64,000 nucleotides of DNA from Bacteriovoracaceae bacterium. Its GTDB lineage: Bacteria; Bdellovibrionota; Bacteriovoracia; Bacteriovoracales; Bacteriovoracaceae. The notes beneath the pieces are model-generated. The model did not search any database, had not been told where the DNA came from, and saw only the letters and a list, made by a program, of their open reading frames with translations. Shown piece after piece: positions 54,295 to 62,713 of this stretch. The DNA lies in assembly GCA_947377285.1 (NCBI GenBank), contig CANCFT010000008.1, positions 49,386 to 113,385 of the forward strand. The letters run 5' to 3'. A program made the position numbers and the translations under genes. Positions within the stretch are counted from its first letter, which is position 1, and every line of letters begins with the position of its first letter.

Positions 54295-54846
54295 ATGTTT
54301 ATAAGATCAATTATTTCAATTTTACTGTCATTTATGATCATAACTTCAGTAAACGCATTTGATCAAACTGGGAAAAATGCAGCAGGGCTAACTGGGGGTA
54401 AAGTCATTCCAGTTGGGAATAATGCTTTTAACAATGAGGCCGATGGATTTTGGGCGTACGGTGGATATATAAGACACCATTTCAATCCTAATTGGGTGAC
54501 GGACTTAGCATTTACAAGAATGGATTATGATAAAATTTGCACATGTACTCGATCAAATGTTTTAGATTTACTAGGCACATATCGATTTAATGGGGCTGAA
54601 GATGTAACTCCTGTTGTAGGATTAGGTCTAGGAGTTGTAGAAAATCATAGCCATGAAAATCTTCATTTAGGAATAAGAGCAAGAGTTGGAGTGGAGAAAG
54701 CATTTAGTGAAAAATTAGCTCTTGGAGTCCATCTTGATTATCAAAGTATTTCTAAATTGCCAGGAGCGTCCATGGGACCTATTCCTAGCAATATGAATTT
54801 ACTTGTACCAAAAATCGAATTGACTTGGTATTTTGAAAATAAATAA
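54295..54846 (+). CDS. Outer-membrane beta-barrel protein
   Basis: 183 residues. Signal peptide (FIRSIISILLSFMIITSVNA). The mature part has the OmpA/OprF-N or Ail-type pattern: GFWAYGGYIRHHFNPNWVTD, VLDLLGTYRF, VTPVVGLGLGVVENHS, LALGVHLDYQ, and a terminal strand IELTWYF ending near an aromatic residue, as BAM substrates do. It contains CTC in a loop. Probably a small outer-membrane barrel of unknown role. No operon partner on this strand. Confidence 0.78.
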   Translation: MFIRSIISILLSFMIITSVNAFDQTGKNAAGLTGGKVIPVGNNAFNNEADGFWAYGGYIRHHFNPNWVTDLAFTRMDYDKICTCTRSNVLDLLGTYRFNGAEDVTPVVGLGLGVVENHSHENLHLGIRARVGVEKAFSEKLALGVHLDYQSISKLPGASMGPIPSNMNLLVPKIELTWYFENK

Positions 54847-54856
54847 AATAGTAAAA

Positions 54857-55450
54857 TTATCCTAATATATTTGAAATAAAATCAGAATGCAGAGTAATTT
54901 TAAAAAAAGCAGAAAGTCCAAGAATTATACCAAGTGTACTTAAACTTAATGCAAAATAAAATAATTGCTTTTTTTGAGTAAGTGCACTTAATCCAAACAT
55001 GGCAATGGCAATAGAAAGCGTTGCTTCAGTCATATCAAACTGGTCATCATAGACATTCATATCATTATATGATTTTTCGTCAGCTTCAGCTTCGGCTTTT
55101 ATTTCATTTTTTTCTTTTTCATATTTTTCAATTTTTGTTTTATATGAATTTATTTTTTTTTCTATATCCAGTTTAGCTTCAGAGTTGCTGGCATTAAGTA
55201 ACTGAGAACCTAAGATTTCAATTGTATTTTCTGAAAGATTTTGCTTTGTACTTTTTGATTGAAAATATGCCCATTTATTAACTGCACTAGATTGTGCTTT
55301 TGACATATTTTGAACGATATTTCCACCTTTGATATTACAGATGGCCATAAATGTTGCTGTAAGGGCAACGAAAATTGCAATTTTTGAATTTAATTTACTT
55401 TCTCTGGCGTGTTCAATTGATTCACCGATTGCCTCATCAAGTTCGCTCAT
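54857..55450 (-). CDS. DUF4337-like membrane protein
   Basis: 197 residues. Two helices near the ends of the chain: one near 24-45 (KIAIFVALTATFMAICNIKG) and a pair near 140-190 (SIAIAMFGLSALTQ, LFYFALSLSTLGIILGLSAF). Between them VNKWAYFQSKSTKQNL and a Lys/Glu coiled coil match DUF4337 proteins. Function is unknown. It lies between a barrel protein and a chemoreceptor, with no overlap. Confidence 0.75.
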   Translation of the reverse strand: MSELDEAIGESIEHARESKLNSKIAIFVALTATFMAICNIKGGNIVQNMSKAQSSAVNKWAYFQSKSTKQNLSENTIEILGSQLLNASNSEAKLDIEKKINSYKTKIEKYEKEKNEIKAEAEADEKSYNDMNVYDDQFDMTEATLSIAIAMFGLSALTQKKQLFYFALSLSTLGIILGLSAFFKITLHSDFISNILG

Positions 55451-55504
55451 ATCATTTTCTCCAAATAGTTTTAAATTAACTATCTAGATTCTAATGACTA
55501 AAAG

Positions 55505-57109
55505 CTAGTCGTCAACCCAGCCAAATAAAATTGCTCCAACTCTTTCGCTTTTAACGAATGTTGGCATTGAAAGAACAGACATTACTTCGCCTGTATCTCT
55601 TGTATATGTTTGAACGAGATAGCTATTTTTATTTTCTGGAGTCATTTTTAAATTACCCGAATGTTGCATAAACATTGCACGGCTTGCTCTAGCTGGAATT
55701 TTTTCCTGATTTTTTAGTCCTACTCTTGAAGCACGAAGCAATACTTCATTATTATCAAAAAAACGTTTAATACGGTTATTTAAAAAATCCGCCTCATAGT
55801 TACCCGACCAGTCTTGCGAAAAAATTTTATTATGTGTTGTTGCATGACAATTAATATCAACAAAAATGATAAATTTATAACGTTTATCAATTTGAAGAAT
55901 ATCTTCACAAATATTTTGAAGTTTTAAGTCAACAAGTGGTTCATATTTTTTTATATATTTAGGAGGATTAAATCCTTCAAATGGGGCCTTATGTATTTTA
56001 AATAAATGTGATACAAGTTGAAAATGATTAGCGTTTATTTCAATATAATCATAATTAAGCACATCGCTCAACTGACATTTTCCTTCGTTAATGACTTGAA
56101 GTATAATGTGCTCGTGCTTTTTTACGAGGTCGTGGGCCCGTTGAACGGTTTGGTTAAAAAAAGTACCAACATCGTATTTCCCAAAAATAGTAAAAGCGGT
56201 TTCTGAAATATTTGATAGGTTTTTAGTATGTCGATCTAATTCTTCAGTGTTTCGTTCAACTTCTTTAGCGTGTTGTTGAGTTTCTTTCATACTTTCATAA
56301 GTAATATCAATTGATGTTTTTTGCTCTACACATGACTCTGCAATTGATTGTAGTTGATTTGTAACTTCAATAACTGATTGGGAAATTTTTTCAAAAAATG
56401 AATTTAATTCTATAGATTGTAAAGAACTGGAAGCTGCAAGTTTTTTACTGATGGTAAGGGCTTCACTGCTCGGGTCTAAATCATGATTAATTTTCTCTAA
56501 AAGATCCATTATCGTTTTAGTTTCTCTTGCCGTGTTTTCTCCAAGTTTTTGTATTTCTCTTGCAACAATCGAAAATCCTTTGCCATGTTCTCCAGCTCTG
56601 GCAGCTTCAACAGATGCATTAAATGAAAGTAGTTTCGTCTGTAGAGCTACATCTTGAATTGTTTTACTAATTTCTGATACACCTTGTATGTTTTTAACCA
56701 AAGAGCTGATTCTCTCAAAAGTATGCTCCATGTGCACGCTTAGTTCTTGAGCCGATTTGAGTGCAGCAGCGGAAACATTTTGTCCTTCCACACAATAAAG
56801 ACTTGTTTTTTTTGATGTTTCTGCAGCCGTTGAAGAGGATTTTGTAACCTCATCAAGCTTGCCTTTGGCCGTTTTAGTAAGTGATGTAGAATTTTCAATT
56901 TCCTTAGATGCTTTTTTAATTTGTTCTAGATTCGATTTTATTTTTGCTTGGCTTTTAGCAGCACCAATGGCAGCTCTTGAAACTATCGATTGCAATTCAC
57001 CTAGGTCTTTATTGAAATTAGGAGTTGAAAGTGTTGTATGGTCCGATGTATTTTCTTTTGAAATACCAAAAATATCTTTAAAGTGATTTATTAAGTTATT
57101 TTTTTGCAT
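55505..57109 (-). CDS. Soluble methyl-accepting chemotaxis protein with C-terminal sensor domain
   Basis: 534 residues with no transmembrane segment. Residues about 30-310 are a signalling coiled coil with the conserved hairpin tip SFNASVEAARAGEHGKGF and IVAREIQKLGENTARE near residue 180. Residues about 330-534 look like a sensor domain common at the C-terminus of soluble receptors: FIIFVDINCHATTHN, NRIKRFFDN, LVQTYTRDTGEVMSVLSMP and VGAILFGW. It would sense a cytoplasmic signal and control CheA; no che genes are in the window. Confidence 0.92.
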   Translation of the reverse strand: MQKNNLINHFKDIFGISKENTSDHTTLSTPNFNKDLGELQSIVSRAAIGAAKSQAKIKSNLEQIKKASKEIENSTSLTKTAKGKLDEVTKSSSTAAETSKKTSLYCVEGQNVSAAALKSAQELSVHMEHTFERISSLVKNIQGVSEISKTIQDVALQTKLLSFNASVEAARAGEHGKGFSIVAREIQKLGENTARETKTIMDLLEKINHDLDPSSEALTISKKLAASSSLQSIELNSFFEKISQSVIEVTNQLQSIAESCVEQKTSIDITYESMKETQQHAKEVERNTEELDRHTKNLSNISETAFTIFGKYDVGTFFNQTVQRAHDLVKKHEHIILQVINEGKCQLSDVLNYDYIEINANHFQLVSHLFKIHKAPFEGFNPPKYIKKYEPLVDLKLQNICEDILQIDKRYKFIIFVDINCHATTHNKIFSQDWSGNYEADFLNNRIKRFFDNNEVLLRASRVGLKNQEKIPARASRAMFMQHSGNLKMTPENKNSYLVQTYTRDTGEVMSVLSMPTFVKSERVGAILFGWVDD

Positions 57110-57444
57110 ATTAGTTATTTTCTTTTAAGTTCAAATTAAAGTCACATTAAATTTTACTAACAATTATCAATTGAAATTGCCACGTTTATGACTTTGACAT
57201 AAGTCTTACTTGTCAAAAATTTTATAATTAAATATCGGAATTTCTTCTAAGAAATTGATTTAAATTTCAAATGAGTTTAATAATCAAGTTGATAAACTTG
57301 CTTCAGTATTAATTAAAGTATTTGGTATTTGTTGATTTTAAAGCTTCAAGTTAAAAAAAGCCTACCTTGGCGGGAGGTTGTATGGGATTATGTTTAAAAT
57401 GCTCATTTTCCATTCAATTGTAATTATTTATTAAAGGTAAAATT
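57110..57444. other. Intergenic region with a dyad element
   Basis: 335 AT-rich nt between the divergent chemoreceptor and oligopeptidase genes. It holds an imperfect dyad TTTGACATAAGT / ACTTGTCAAA at 57193-57217, which includes a -35-like TTGACA on both strands, followed by TATAAT at 57223-57228. This may be an operator for one or both genes. Near 57365 there is a GC-richer patch (ccttggcgggaggttg). No coding potential was seen. Confidence 0.4.
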
Positions 57445-59151
57445 ATGTCACTTTTGAACCCTTTTGAAAAACTAGAATCATTAAAAACCCTAACAATTAC
57501 AGACGAAAATAAATTAAAAATAATTTATGAAGATTTGCTTTTGATGGAGATCTCCACAAAAGAGCAAGTTTTAAATTTTCAAAAGCAAAGAGATTTAATT
57601 GAAATGCACAATGTAAACGAAATGGCAGAATGCTATTTTTTAATGACGATTGATGTAGCGAATGAAAGTAACAAAAAAAGAAAAGACCACTATGAACAAG
57701 TTATTTCACCACTAACATCTGAATACAATGAAAAATTAAATAGAAAATTTCTTGAATCAGCTGCTGGACAAAGTTTGGGCGCACCTTACGATATTCTTAG
57801 GCGCAATCAACAAAGCGAAAATGATATTTTTTGCAAAGAAAATATAGAACTTCAAAAAGAAATAGATCAACTTTCATCTGAGCTAACAGAAATTCAGGGA
57901 AAAATGATGGCAGATTGGAAAGGTGAAAAAGTTCCGCTTCCAATGATTTACCCATTCCTCGAATCAACTAATAGACAAATACGAAAAGAATCTTATGAAG
58001 CTCTCAATGCTGCAAAATTAGAAGTCTCAGATGCTACAGATGTAATATTTGATAAATTATTAAATCTTCGTCAGCAGGTCGCAAAAAACGCAGGATTTGA
58101 TAATTATACAAAATATCGATTTAAAGAGTTGCAACGTTTTGACTGGGACGAATCTCATTGTTTTGAATTTCATGCTGCCGTTAAAAAGCATATCCTCCCG
58201 CTGCGAGACAAATTGTTAGAGAAAAGAAAATTAGGCCTTGGGCTGGATTTATTAAAACGATACGATTTGGCAGTCGATGTTCATGGAAGAGAGCCTCTTC
58301 GGATTTATGAAGAAGGTAAAACTGAAACATTGATTGAAGGAGCAGGTAAGATTATTAAGTCAATCGATAGCGAACTTTTTGAATATTTCTGTAAAATTAG
58401 AGATAACAAATTACTCGATCTTGACTCTAGAGAAAACAAGGCACCAGGCGGATATATGGTAATGTATCCTGTTTTTGAACAAGCCTCTGTCTTCTATAAT
58501 GGTGTTGGCCTGGCCGATGACTTAATGGTTTTACTACATGAATTAGGACATTGTTTTCACTATTTTCTAGGCAAAGATATTAGGCCATATGCTCTTCAAA
58601 ATTGGACATCTGAAGTTGCTGAAGGTGGATCGATGAGTATGGAATTTATTGGTTTAGAAAAAATGCATGAATATTTAGATGATGAAAAATGTAAACGGAT
58701 TAAAGAAGATCGATTAGTCAGTATAATTGATTTATTTTCAAGTTGTGCCAAAGGAGATGAGTTTCAACATTGGTTATATGCAAACCCTGGGCATAGCAGC
58801 CAAATGCGCAGAGATAAATGGACTGAGTTAAATCGCATTTACGCACGAGGAATAGATTTACATGAATATGAAGATCAAGCTTCTAAAGTTCAATGGCAAT
58901 TTTCACATATTCTGCAAATGCCTTATTACTATATTGATTATGCCATCAGTGAATTGCTAGCACTTTCAATTTGGGATCGTTACAAAGCAGATCCTACTGA
59001 TGGAATTGCTTGTTATAAAAAAGGATGCAGTACTGGTGCTTCTAAAACTGTTCCTGAGATCTATGAGATGTTTGGAACGAAATTAAATTTTGGGGAAGAG
59101 GTGATTGCTCCTTTGGCTAAAAGACTAGAAGTTGAACTAGGATTGAAATAA
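57445..59151 (+). CDS. M3-family oligoendopeptidase (PepF-like)
   Basis: 568 residues. The zinc motif HELGH (H365, E366, H369 in LLHELGHCFHYF) is followed by the third ligand Glu region TSEVAEGGSMSMEFIG near residue 395, the M3/PepF arrangement. The C-terminal LQMPYYYIDYAISELLAL matches the family's substrate-binding helix region, near the end of the catalytic domain. It cleaves short peptides in the cytoplasm. The start is an ATG behind AAAGGTAAA. Immediately after its stop lies a recombinase remnant. Confidence 0.93.
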   Translation: MSLLNPFEKLESLKTLTITDENKLKIIYEDLLLMEISTKEQVLNFQKQRDLIEMHNVNEMAECYFLMTIDVANESNKKRKDHYEQVISPLTSEYNEKLNRKFLESAAGQSLGAPYDILRRNQQSENDIFCKENIELQKEIDQLSSELTEIQGKMMADWKGEKVPLPMIYPFLESTNRQIRKESYEALNAAKLEVSDATDVIFDKLLNLRQQVAKNAGFDNYTKYRFKELQRFDWDESHCFEFHAAVKKHILPLRDKLLEKRKLGLGLDLLKRYDLAVDVHGREPLRIYEEGKTETLIEGAGKIIKSIDSELFEYFCKIRDNKLLDLDSRENKAPGGYMVMYPVFEQASVFYNGVGLADDLMVLLHELGHCFHYFLGKDIRPYALQNWTSEVAEGGSMSMEFIGLEKMHEYLDDEKCKRIKEDRLVSIIDLFSSCAKGDEFQHWLYANPGHSSQMRRDKWTELNRIYARGIDLHEYEDQASKVQWQFSHILQMPYYYIDYAISELLALSIWDRYKADPTDGIACYKKGCSTGASKTVPEIYEMFGTKLNFGEEVIAPLAKRLEVELGLK

Positions 59152-59161
59152 TTTTTTTAAG

Positions 59162-59233
59162 ACTAAAACAAAAATGAGAAGAGACTTATGGTATTCAAAA
59201 GTCGTAAAACAGATTTTTAAAAGGCAACTGTAG
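59162..59233 (+). pseudogene. Remnant of a recombinase C-terminus (copy A)
   Basis: A short open stretch directly after the oligopeptidase stop encodes TKTKMRRDLWYSKVVKQIFK and a stop. It matches the end of the recombinase-like relic at 62101-62556 (ETKMRKGFWYSKVIRQIYLR), with about half of 23 residues identical. It has no start codon or ribosome site. The pattern is the C-terminal end of serine-recombinase-type proteins, in which a Trp-x-x-x-x-V-x-x-I-L stretch is common. It marks decayed mobile DNA. Confidence 0.7.
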
Positions 59234-59283
59234 ATAAATTTTATTATATATTATTCTAGGTGGGATCAACCTGGGAGAAAATG

Positions 59284-59721
59284 ATGAGAAGAGTATTTTT
59301 AACATTGTTGTTTACGAAATTATCTATCCAATCTCATGCTTCAGAAAAAGCGGTTGCAAAAATGCACGGTTATTTAGTGAAAGTTCAATTTTCATATAGA
59401 GACAGTAACAAAGACTTTAAAACGCATCATGAGCTAATTGTGAACGAAGATAATCAAGACTGGATTCCTCTAACTACGGGCAAAGAGGGAGTGGCCCTTA
59501 TTGGAAAGTTGCATAAGGTTGAGAAAGGTATCTTCACAACAGAATGTATGGTTGTTAATACAGCATCAATGCCCGTTTCGATACAAAGAATGGGGATTGT
59601 GAGCGAGTTGGGTAAAACAGCGGAAATTAAATCTGAATATCTTCAGCAAAAAGTTAAAATTTCACTTTTGGTTACACCGAAGGAATACACTCAAGGGCCA
59701 GCTAAAATAACCTTTCCATAA
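59284..59721 (+). CDS. Small secreted protein of unknown function
   Basis: 145 residues from the second of two adjacent ATGs, about 6 nt after GGGAG; 59281 is the alternative start. Signal peptide (RRVFLTLLFTKLSIQSHA). The mature part is beta-rich with a Tyr/Ser-containing strand (YLVKVQFSYRDSNKDFKTHH) and one Cys. No family is recognised. It lies between the recombinase remnant and the MerR gene. Confidence 0.65.
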   Translation: MRRVFLTLLFTKLSIQSHASEKAVAKMHGYLVKVQFSYRDSNKDFKTHHELIVNEDNQDWIPLTTGKEGVALIGKLHKVEKGIFTTECMVVNTASMPVSIQRMGIVSELGKTAEIKSEYLQQKVKISLLVTPKEYTQGPAKITFP

Positions 59722-59812
59722 AATTTTCTACGGTAACTTGTAATCCGGTGTGGCCAATGATTTCTCATTAATTTTAGATATTTATAAATTTGTAATTAGT
59801 CCTCTTTCCATG

Positions 59813-59843
59813 TTGACCTTGACGCTACGTAAGGCCTTATGCT
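59813..59843 (+). promoter_or_regulatory. MerR-type promoter with 19-bp spacer
   Basis: TTGACC (59813-59818) and TATGCT (59838-59843) are 19 bp apart instead of 17, and the spacer region contains the dyad CCTT-N10-AAGG (59817-59834). Over-long spacers with a dyad are the hallmark of promoters controlled by MerR-family activators, which untwist the DNA. The MerR gene begins 36 nt downstream, so autoregulation is likely. Confidence 0.65.
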
Positions 59844-59879
59844 GAACTAGTGGGTAATAGTTTGAAGAGGAATTCGTTG

Positions 59880-60302
59880 ATGTACACAATTAGTGAAGTT
59901 GGAAAACTTACAGAAATGACGCCAAGAAGTTTGCGCCATTACGAAGAAATGGGATTGATCACCCCAAGTCGACGTGGATCAAATGGTTATCGTTATTATT
60001 CAAAAGATATTCTAACAAAAATTCTTGAAATAAAAAAATACAAGATGATGGATTTCTCATTAGTAGAAATAAATTCTTTTTTAAATTTCAAAGGATCAGA
60101 GTTAGAAGAAATTTTGAATACCAAACTAAATGCAAAACTTCAAAGTATCGAGGAAGAGGTTCTTAGGCTTACAAAAAGCAAAAACGAAGTAGAGACTCAG
60201 CTATTTGCCACAAAAAACTTTTTTAAAGGACAACCTTTAGAATTAAACCAGAGGAGAGTTTTTGTGGAAGCAATTAAGAGTGAAGTGTTAGAGCAATTAT
60301 AG
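59880..60302 (+). CDS. MerR-family transcriptional regulator
   Basis: 140 residues from ATG behind GAGGAA. The N-terminal HTH is textbook MerR: YTISEVGKLTEMTPRSLRHY, then EMGLITPSRRGSNGYRYYS and ILEIKKYKMMDFSLVEI. A dimerisation coiled coil fills about 75-115. No metal-binding Cys cluster or known ligand domain is present. The gene ends in TAG at 60300-60302, and the same reading frame continues without interruption into a DnaE-like sequence (next entry), so this may be the N-terminal part of a larger protein. It lies behind a 19-bp-spacer promoter. Confidence 0.9.
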   Translation: MYTISEVGKLTEMTPRSLRHYEEMGLITPSRRGSNGYRYYSKDILTKILEIKKYKMMDFSLVEINSFLNFKGSELEEILNTKLNAKLQSIEEEVLRLTKSKNEVETQLFATKNFFKGQPLELNQRRVFVEAIKSEVLEQL

Positions 60303-61427
60303 AAAAAGCGTCCAGTTAATCATGACGATTTAAAATATCTTAAACGAGAAGATATTCTTTTTGATACTGCAGAAAAACGAGAATTCTTTGAGGTATTAAA
60401 AAAATGTCTAAAATTTGCCAACGAAGAAGGAATTAATTTAGGCCCAACGAGAGGAACAGCTCCTGCTCTTTTATCACTCTATGCTTTGGGATGGAGTGAT
60501 TTTGAACCAAGTAAATTTAATCTAAGTCCAGAGAGATTTGTGATGACCGATTTTGATTTACACATTGATGTTGAATTTAAAAATGGTAAAAAGTTTATCG
60601 ATTATTGTAGAAAGTTAACAAGCAATTTAAAGCTTGGCCGAATAGAGGCTTTTAAGTTACCAATCATCGACATAATTGAAAATGTTCATGAAAGAGTTGG
60701 AAATGTTGATTATGATTCTATTAATGATAACGACTCATTAATTTTGGATCAATTCAGACAAGGCGATATTGATAAAATTTTTTCATTTTGTATTCCGAAA
60801 AATACATTAGTTGCAAAACATTTTGATAGTCTTTACTATAGGGATGGTAGTGTTAACAAAATGATGAGTGATTATCTCAAATCCCAAGTGATTTTTAATT
60901 TTCAGGATCTTTTAAATATAGAAGCCATTTTTCGTCCAGATAATTTAGATACTAAACCATTTATGCGTGAATTTATCGATCGCTATCCAATAGCTAAGAT
61001 TAATGGCTTTTATTATGATTGTTTATCAGCTTCCATAAATGAATATCTCAAACCCAATTTTGGCGTCATTATATATCAAGAAGATATTGTTCATATTATT
61101 CACGAATATACATCATGGGATTTTGAAAAATGTAATCTTTTTAGAAAAGCTTTAAGCTTTGAAAAAATAATGGAAGAGCAAAAGGATGATTTAAGACAAT
61201 TCGTAAATGAAGAAGTTGTTGAATTGTTAATTAAAGAGTCGCCTGTGACTTTTTGCAAAGCTCATTCTTTAGGTGCGTGGCCTAAGTTGATAAAAAAATC
61301 AGCAATTTTAAAAGTACTTCATAAAGAAATTTATTATGAAGAAATTGAAAAATGGGAAAAAGAAAATGGCTACTCGTGGGGAGATTTTGGATTTATTCAA
61401 AGTGGAGTTTCGTTACTGCAACAGTGA
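60303..61427 (+). CDS. DnaE (DNA polymerase III alpha)-like core, in frame after an amber codon
   Basis: 374 codons in the same frame as the MerR gene, after one TAG. No ATG, GTG or TTG occurs between the TAG and the conserved block; the first TTG (60486) is inside it. DnaE landmarks in order: FANEEGINLGPTRGTAPALL (family GPGRGSAAGSL), ERFVMTDFDLHID (family MPDxDxDF), DQFRQGDIDKIFSF, EAIFRPD (ALYRPG), FGVIIYQEDIVHII, LFRKALS and FCKAHSLGAW. The PHP, beta-clamp-binding and OB regions are absent, about 110 residues of the palm are missing, and a catalytic Asp of the DxD appears as His. It may be expressed by read-through as a MerR-DnaE fusion, or be a decaying gene. Confidence 0.7.
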   Translation, partial: KKRPVNHDDLKYLKREDILFDTAEKREFFEVLKKCLKFANEEGINLGPTRGTAPALLSLYALGWSDFEPSKFNLSPERFVMTDFDLHIDVEFKNGKKFIDYCRKLTSNLKLGRIEAFKLPIIDIIENVHERVGNVDYDSINDNDSLILDQFRQGDIDKIFSFCIPKNTLVAKHFDSLYYRDGSVNKMMSDYLKSQVIFNFQDLLNIEAIFRPDNLDTKPFMREFIDRYPIAKINGFYYDCLSASINEYLKPNFGVIIYQEDIVHIIHEYTSWDFEKCNLFRKALSFEKIMEEQKDDLRQFVNEEVVELLIKESPVTFCKAHSLGAWPKLIKKSAILKVLHKEIYYEEIEKWEKENGYSWGDFGFIQSGVSLLQQ

Positions 61428-61448
61428 GAAGTTAAATTTTTATTGGAA

Positions 61449-61976
61449 CTATGATTCAGGTTTAATTCCAATTTTCTTTCGATTATTGGGGAGTTTTGGA
61501 TTTAAATCTTCTTCAATTGAATCTAAACGATCGAAGACAACTTTTAATAATTGGTTAGTATTGTCTTTTAGTTCTTTAACTTCTTTTGCAATATAATTTT
61601 CAAGTGCATGGGAACTTCTGAGCTTGGTAAAGATTCTCATTATTGCAATGTTAACATCAATAGCTCTATCTGAATTTAGAATTCCTGAAAGCATTGCGAT
61701 ACCATTTTCGGTAAAGACGAGCGGGAGTTTTTGTTTTCCGCCTCTACCTTGCTTTGAAGTCGCAATTTGCGTCTTCAAAGATTGATATTCTTCTGAAGTC
61801 AGTTGAAACATAAAATCAGAAGGAAATCGTCTAATATTTCTTCTCACTTGCTCATTTAACCTTTTTGTTTCAACTTTATACAGAATTGCCAAATCACTAT
61901 CGATCATGACCTTATGTCCTCTTAGTTGGTGGATCATATTTTGGATTTGAAAAATTTCGCTACTTATTTTGTTCAT
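61449..61976 (-). CDS. ORF6N-domain protein
   Basis: 175 residues from an ATG behind AGGAGA. Residues about 18-100 match the ORF6N domain found in phage and mobile-element proteins: LRGHKVMIDSDLAILYKVET, LNEQVRRNIRRFPSDFMFQL and FTENGIAMLSGIL. The C-terminus is a helical/coiled-coil region. ORF6N is a probable DNA-binding domain. It faces the DnaE-like ORF with 21 nt between stops and is another sign of mobile-element origin for this segment. Confidence 0.88.
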   Translation of the reverse strand: MNKISSEIFQIQNMIHQLRGHKVMIDSDLAILYKVETKRLNEQVRRNIRRFPSDFMFQLTSEEYQSLKTQIATSKQGRGGKQKLPLVFTENGIAMLSGILNSDRAIDVNIAIMRIFTKLRSSHALENYIAKEVKELKDNTNQLLKVVFDRLDSIEEDLNPKLPNNRKKIGIKPES

Positions 61977-62065
61977 AAAAAATCTCCTAAATTGAAAACT
62001 TATATTAAAAATAAGAATGTTTTTAAGGAAACGGCGGGCCATTGATTATATTTTTCAGAACTAAA

Positions 62066-62099
62066 ACAAAAAAGCCCCGCATTTCTGCGAGGCTTTTTA
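62066..62099. terminator. Bidirectional rho-independent terminator
   Basis: AAAAAAGCCCCGC and GCGAGGCTTTTT form a GC-rich stem with an ATTTCT loop and A/T-rich flanks on both sides, so it can act on both strands. It lies between the ORF6N gene's 5' end and the recombinase remnant. Confidence 0.75.
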
Positions 62100-62100
62100 T

Positions 62101-62556
62101 ATTGGTGGTGCATTTAAGATTCATGATACAATATATTTTCCCCAACTCCAAATAATTGATAAGATTACTAAGGAGTCCCAAAAAGATCCTATTGATGAAT
62201 TTTTCCTCAAGCAGAAATACCTTGAAGAAGGCCTCTCTTCTACTGAAATTGCCAAGCTTACTTTTTCCTCAAGGCCCACAATAACTAAGCGCTTAAAGCA
62301 ATATGGCATTCCTCTAAAAAAGATTACAAGAAGGAATGATGGTGCTCATGTCTATGGTTATAGAAAACATAGGGGTAAGGCTATCGAACTTAAAAAAGAG
62401 CAAGAGGTGATGGGGCTGATCAAATCCTATAGGGCCAGTGGTTATTCATATCAAAAGATAGCTGACATCATGAATACAAATGGAATTGAAACAAAAATGA
62501 GGAAAGGGTTTTGGTATTCAAAGGTGATAAGACAAATTTACTTGAGAACTATTTAA
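62101..62556 (+). pseudogene. Recombinase-like C-terminal relic (copy B)
   Basis: The frame is open from a stop at 62062-62064 through to 62556. It has no ATG, GTG or TTG near the start; it begins within the terminator region. The product contains IDEFFLKQKYLEEGLSSTEI, a helix-turn-helix (AKLTFSSRPTITKRLKQYGI), and KEQEVMGLIKSYRASGYSYQ then KIADIMNTNGIETKMRKGFW, typical of the C-terminal part of large serine recombinases/resolvases. The N-terminal catalytic domain is absent, so this is a truncated gene. Its last 20 residues are related to copy A at 59162. Confidence 0.7.
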
Positions 62557-62713
62557 TTGCACGACAAGCAAGCTGAGATGTTTATATGTAGAATGACTTT
62601 TTCTTTTCATGGGCTCATTGATCTTACTTTAGACCAAATTTCTCACCGACTAATATCTTGGTTAACTATCTTAAATAATTAAAATTTCAAAAAATTTATT
62701 AGTCAAAATGACA

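Noticed and set aside
60486..60488. TTG as start of the DnaE-like ORF
   Set aside because: It lies inside the conserved GPTRGTAPALLSLYALG block and has no ribosome-binding site, so it would remove needed residues.
62100..62112. tmRNA or tRNA 3' end (ACCACCA on the minus strand next to the terminator)
   Set aside because: No T-arm or acceptor stem is found upstream, and the plus strand is a coherent recombinase-like frame.
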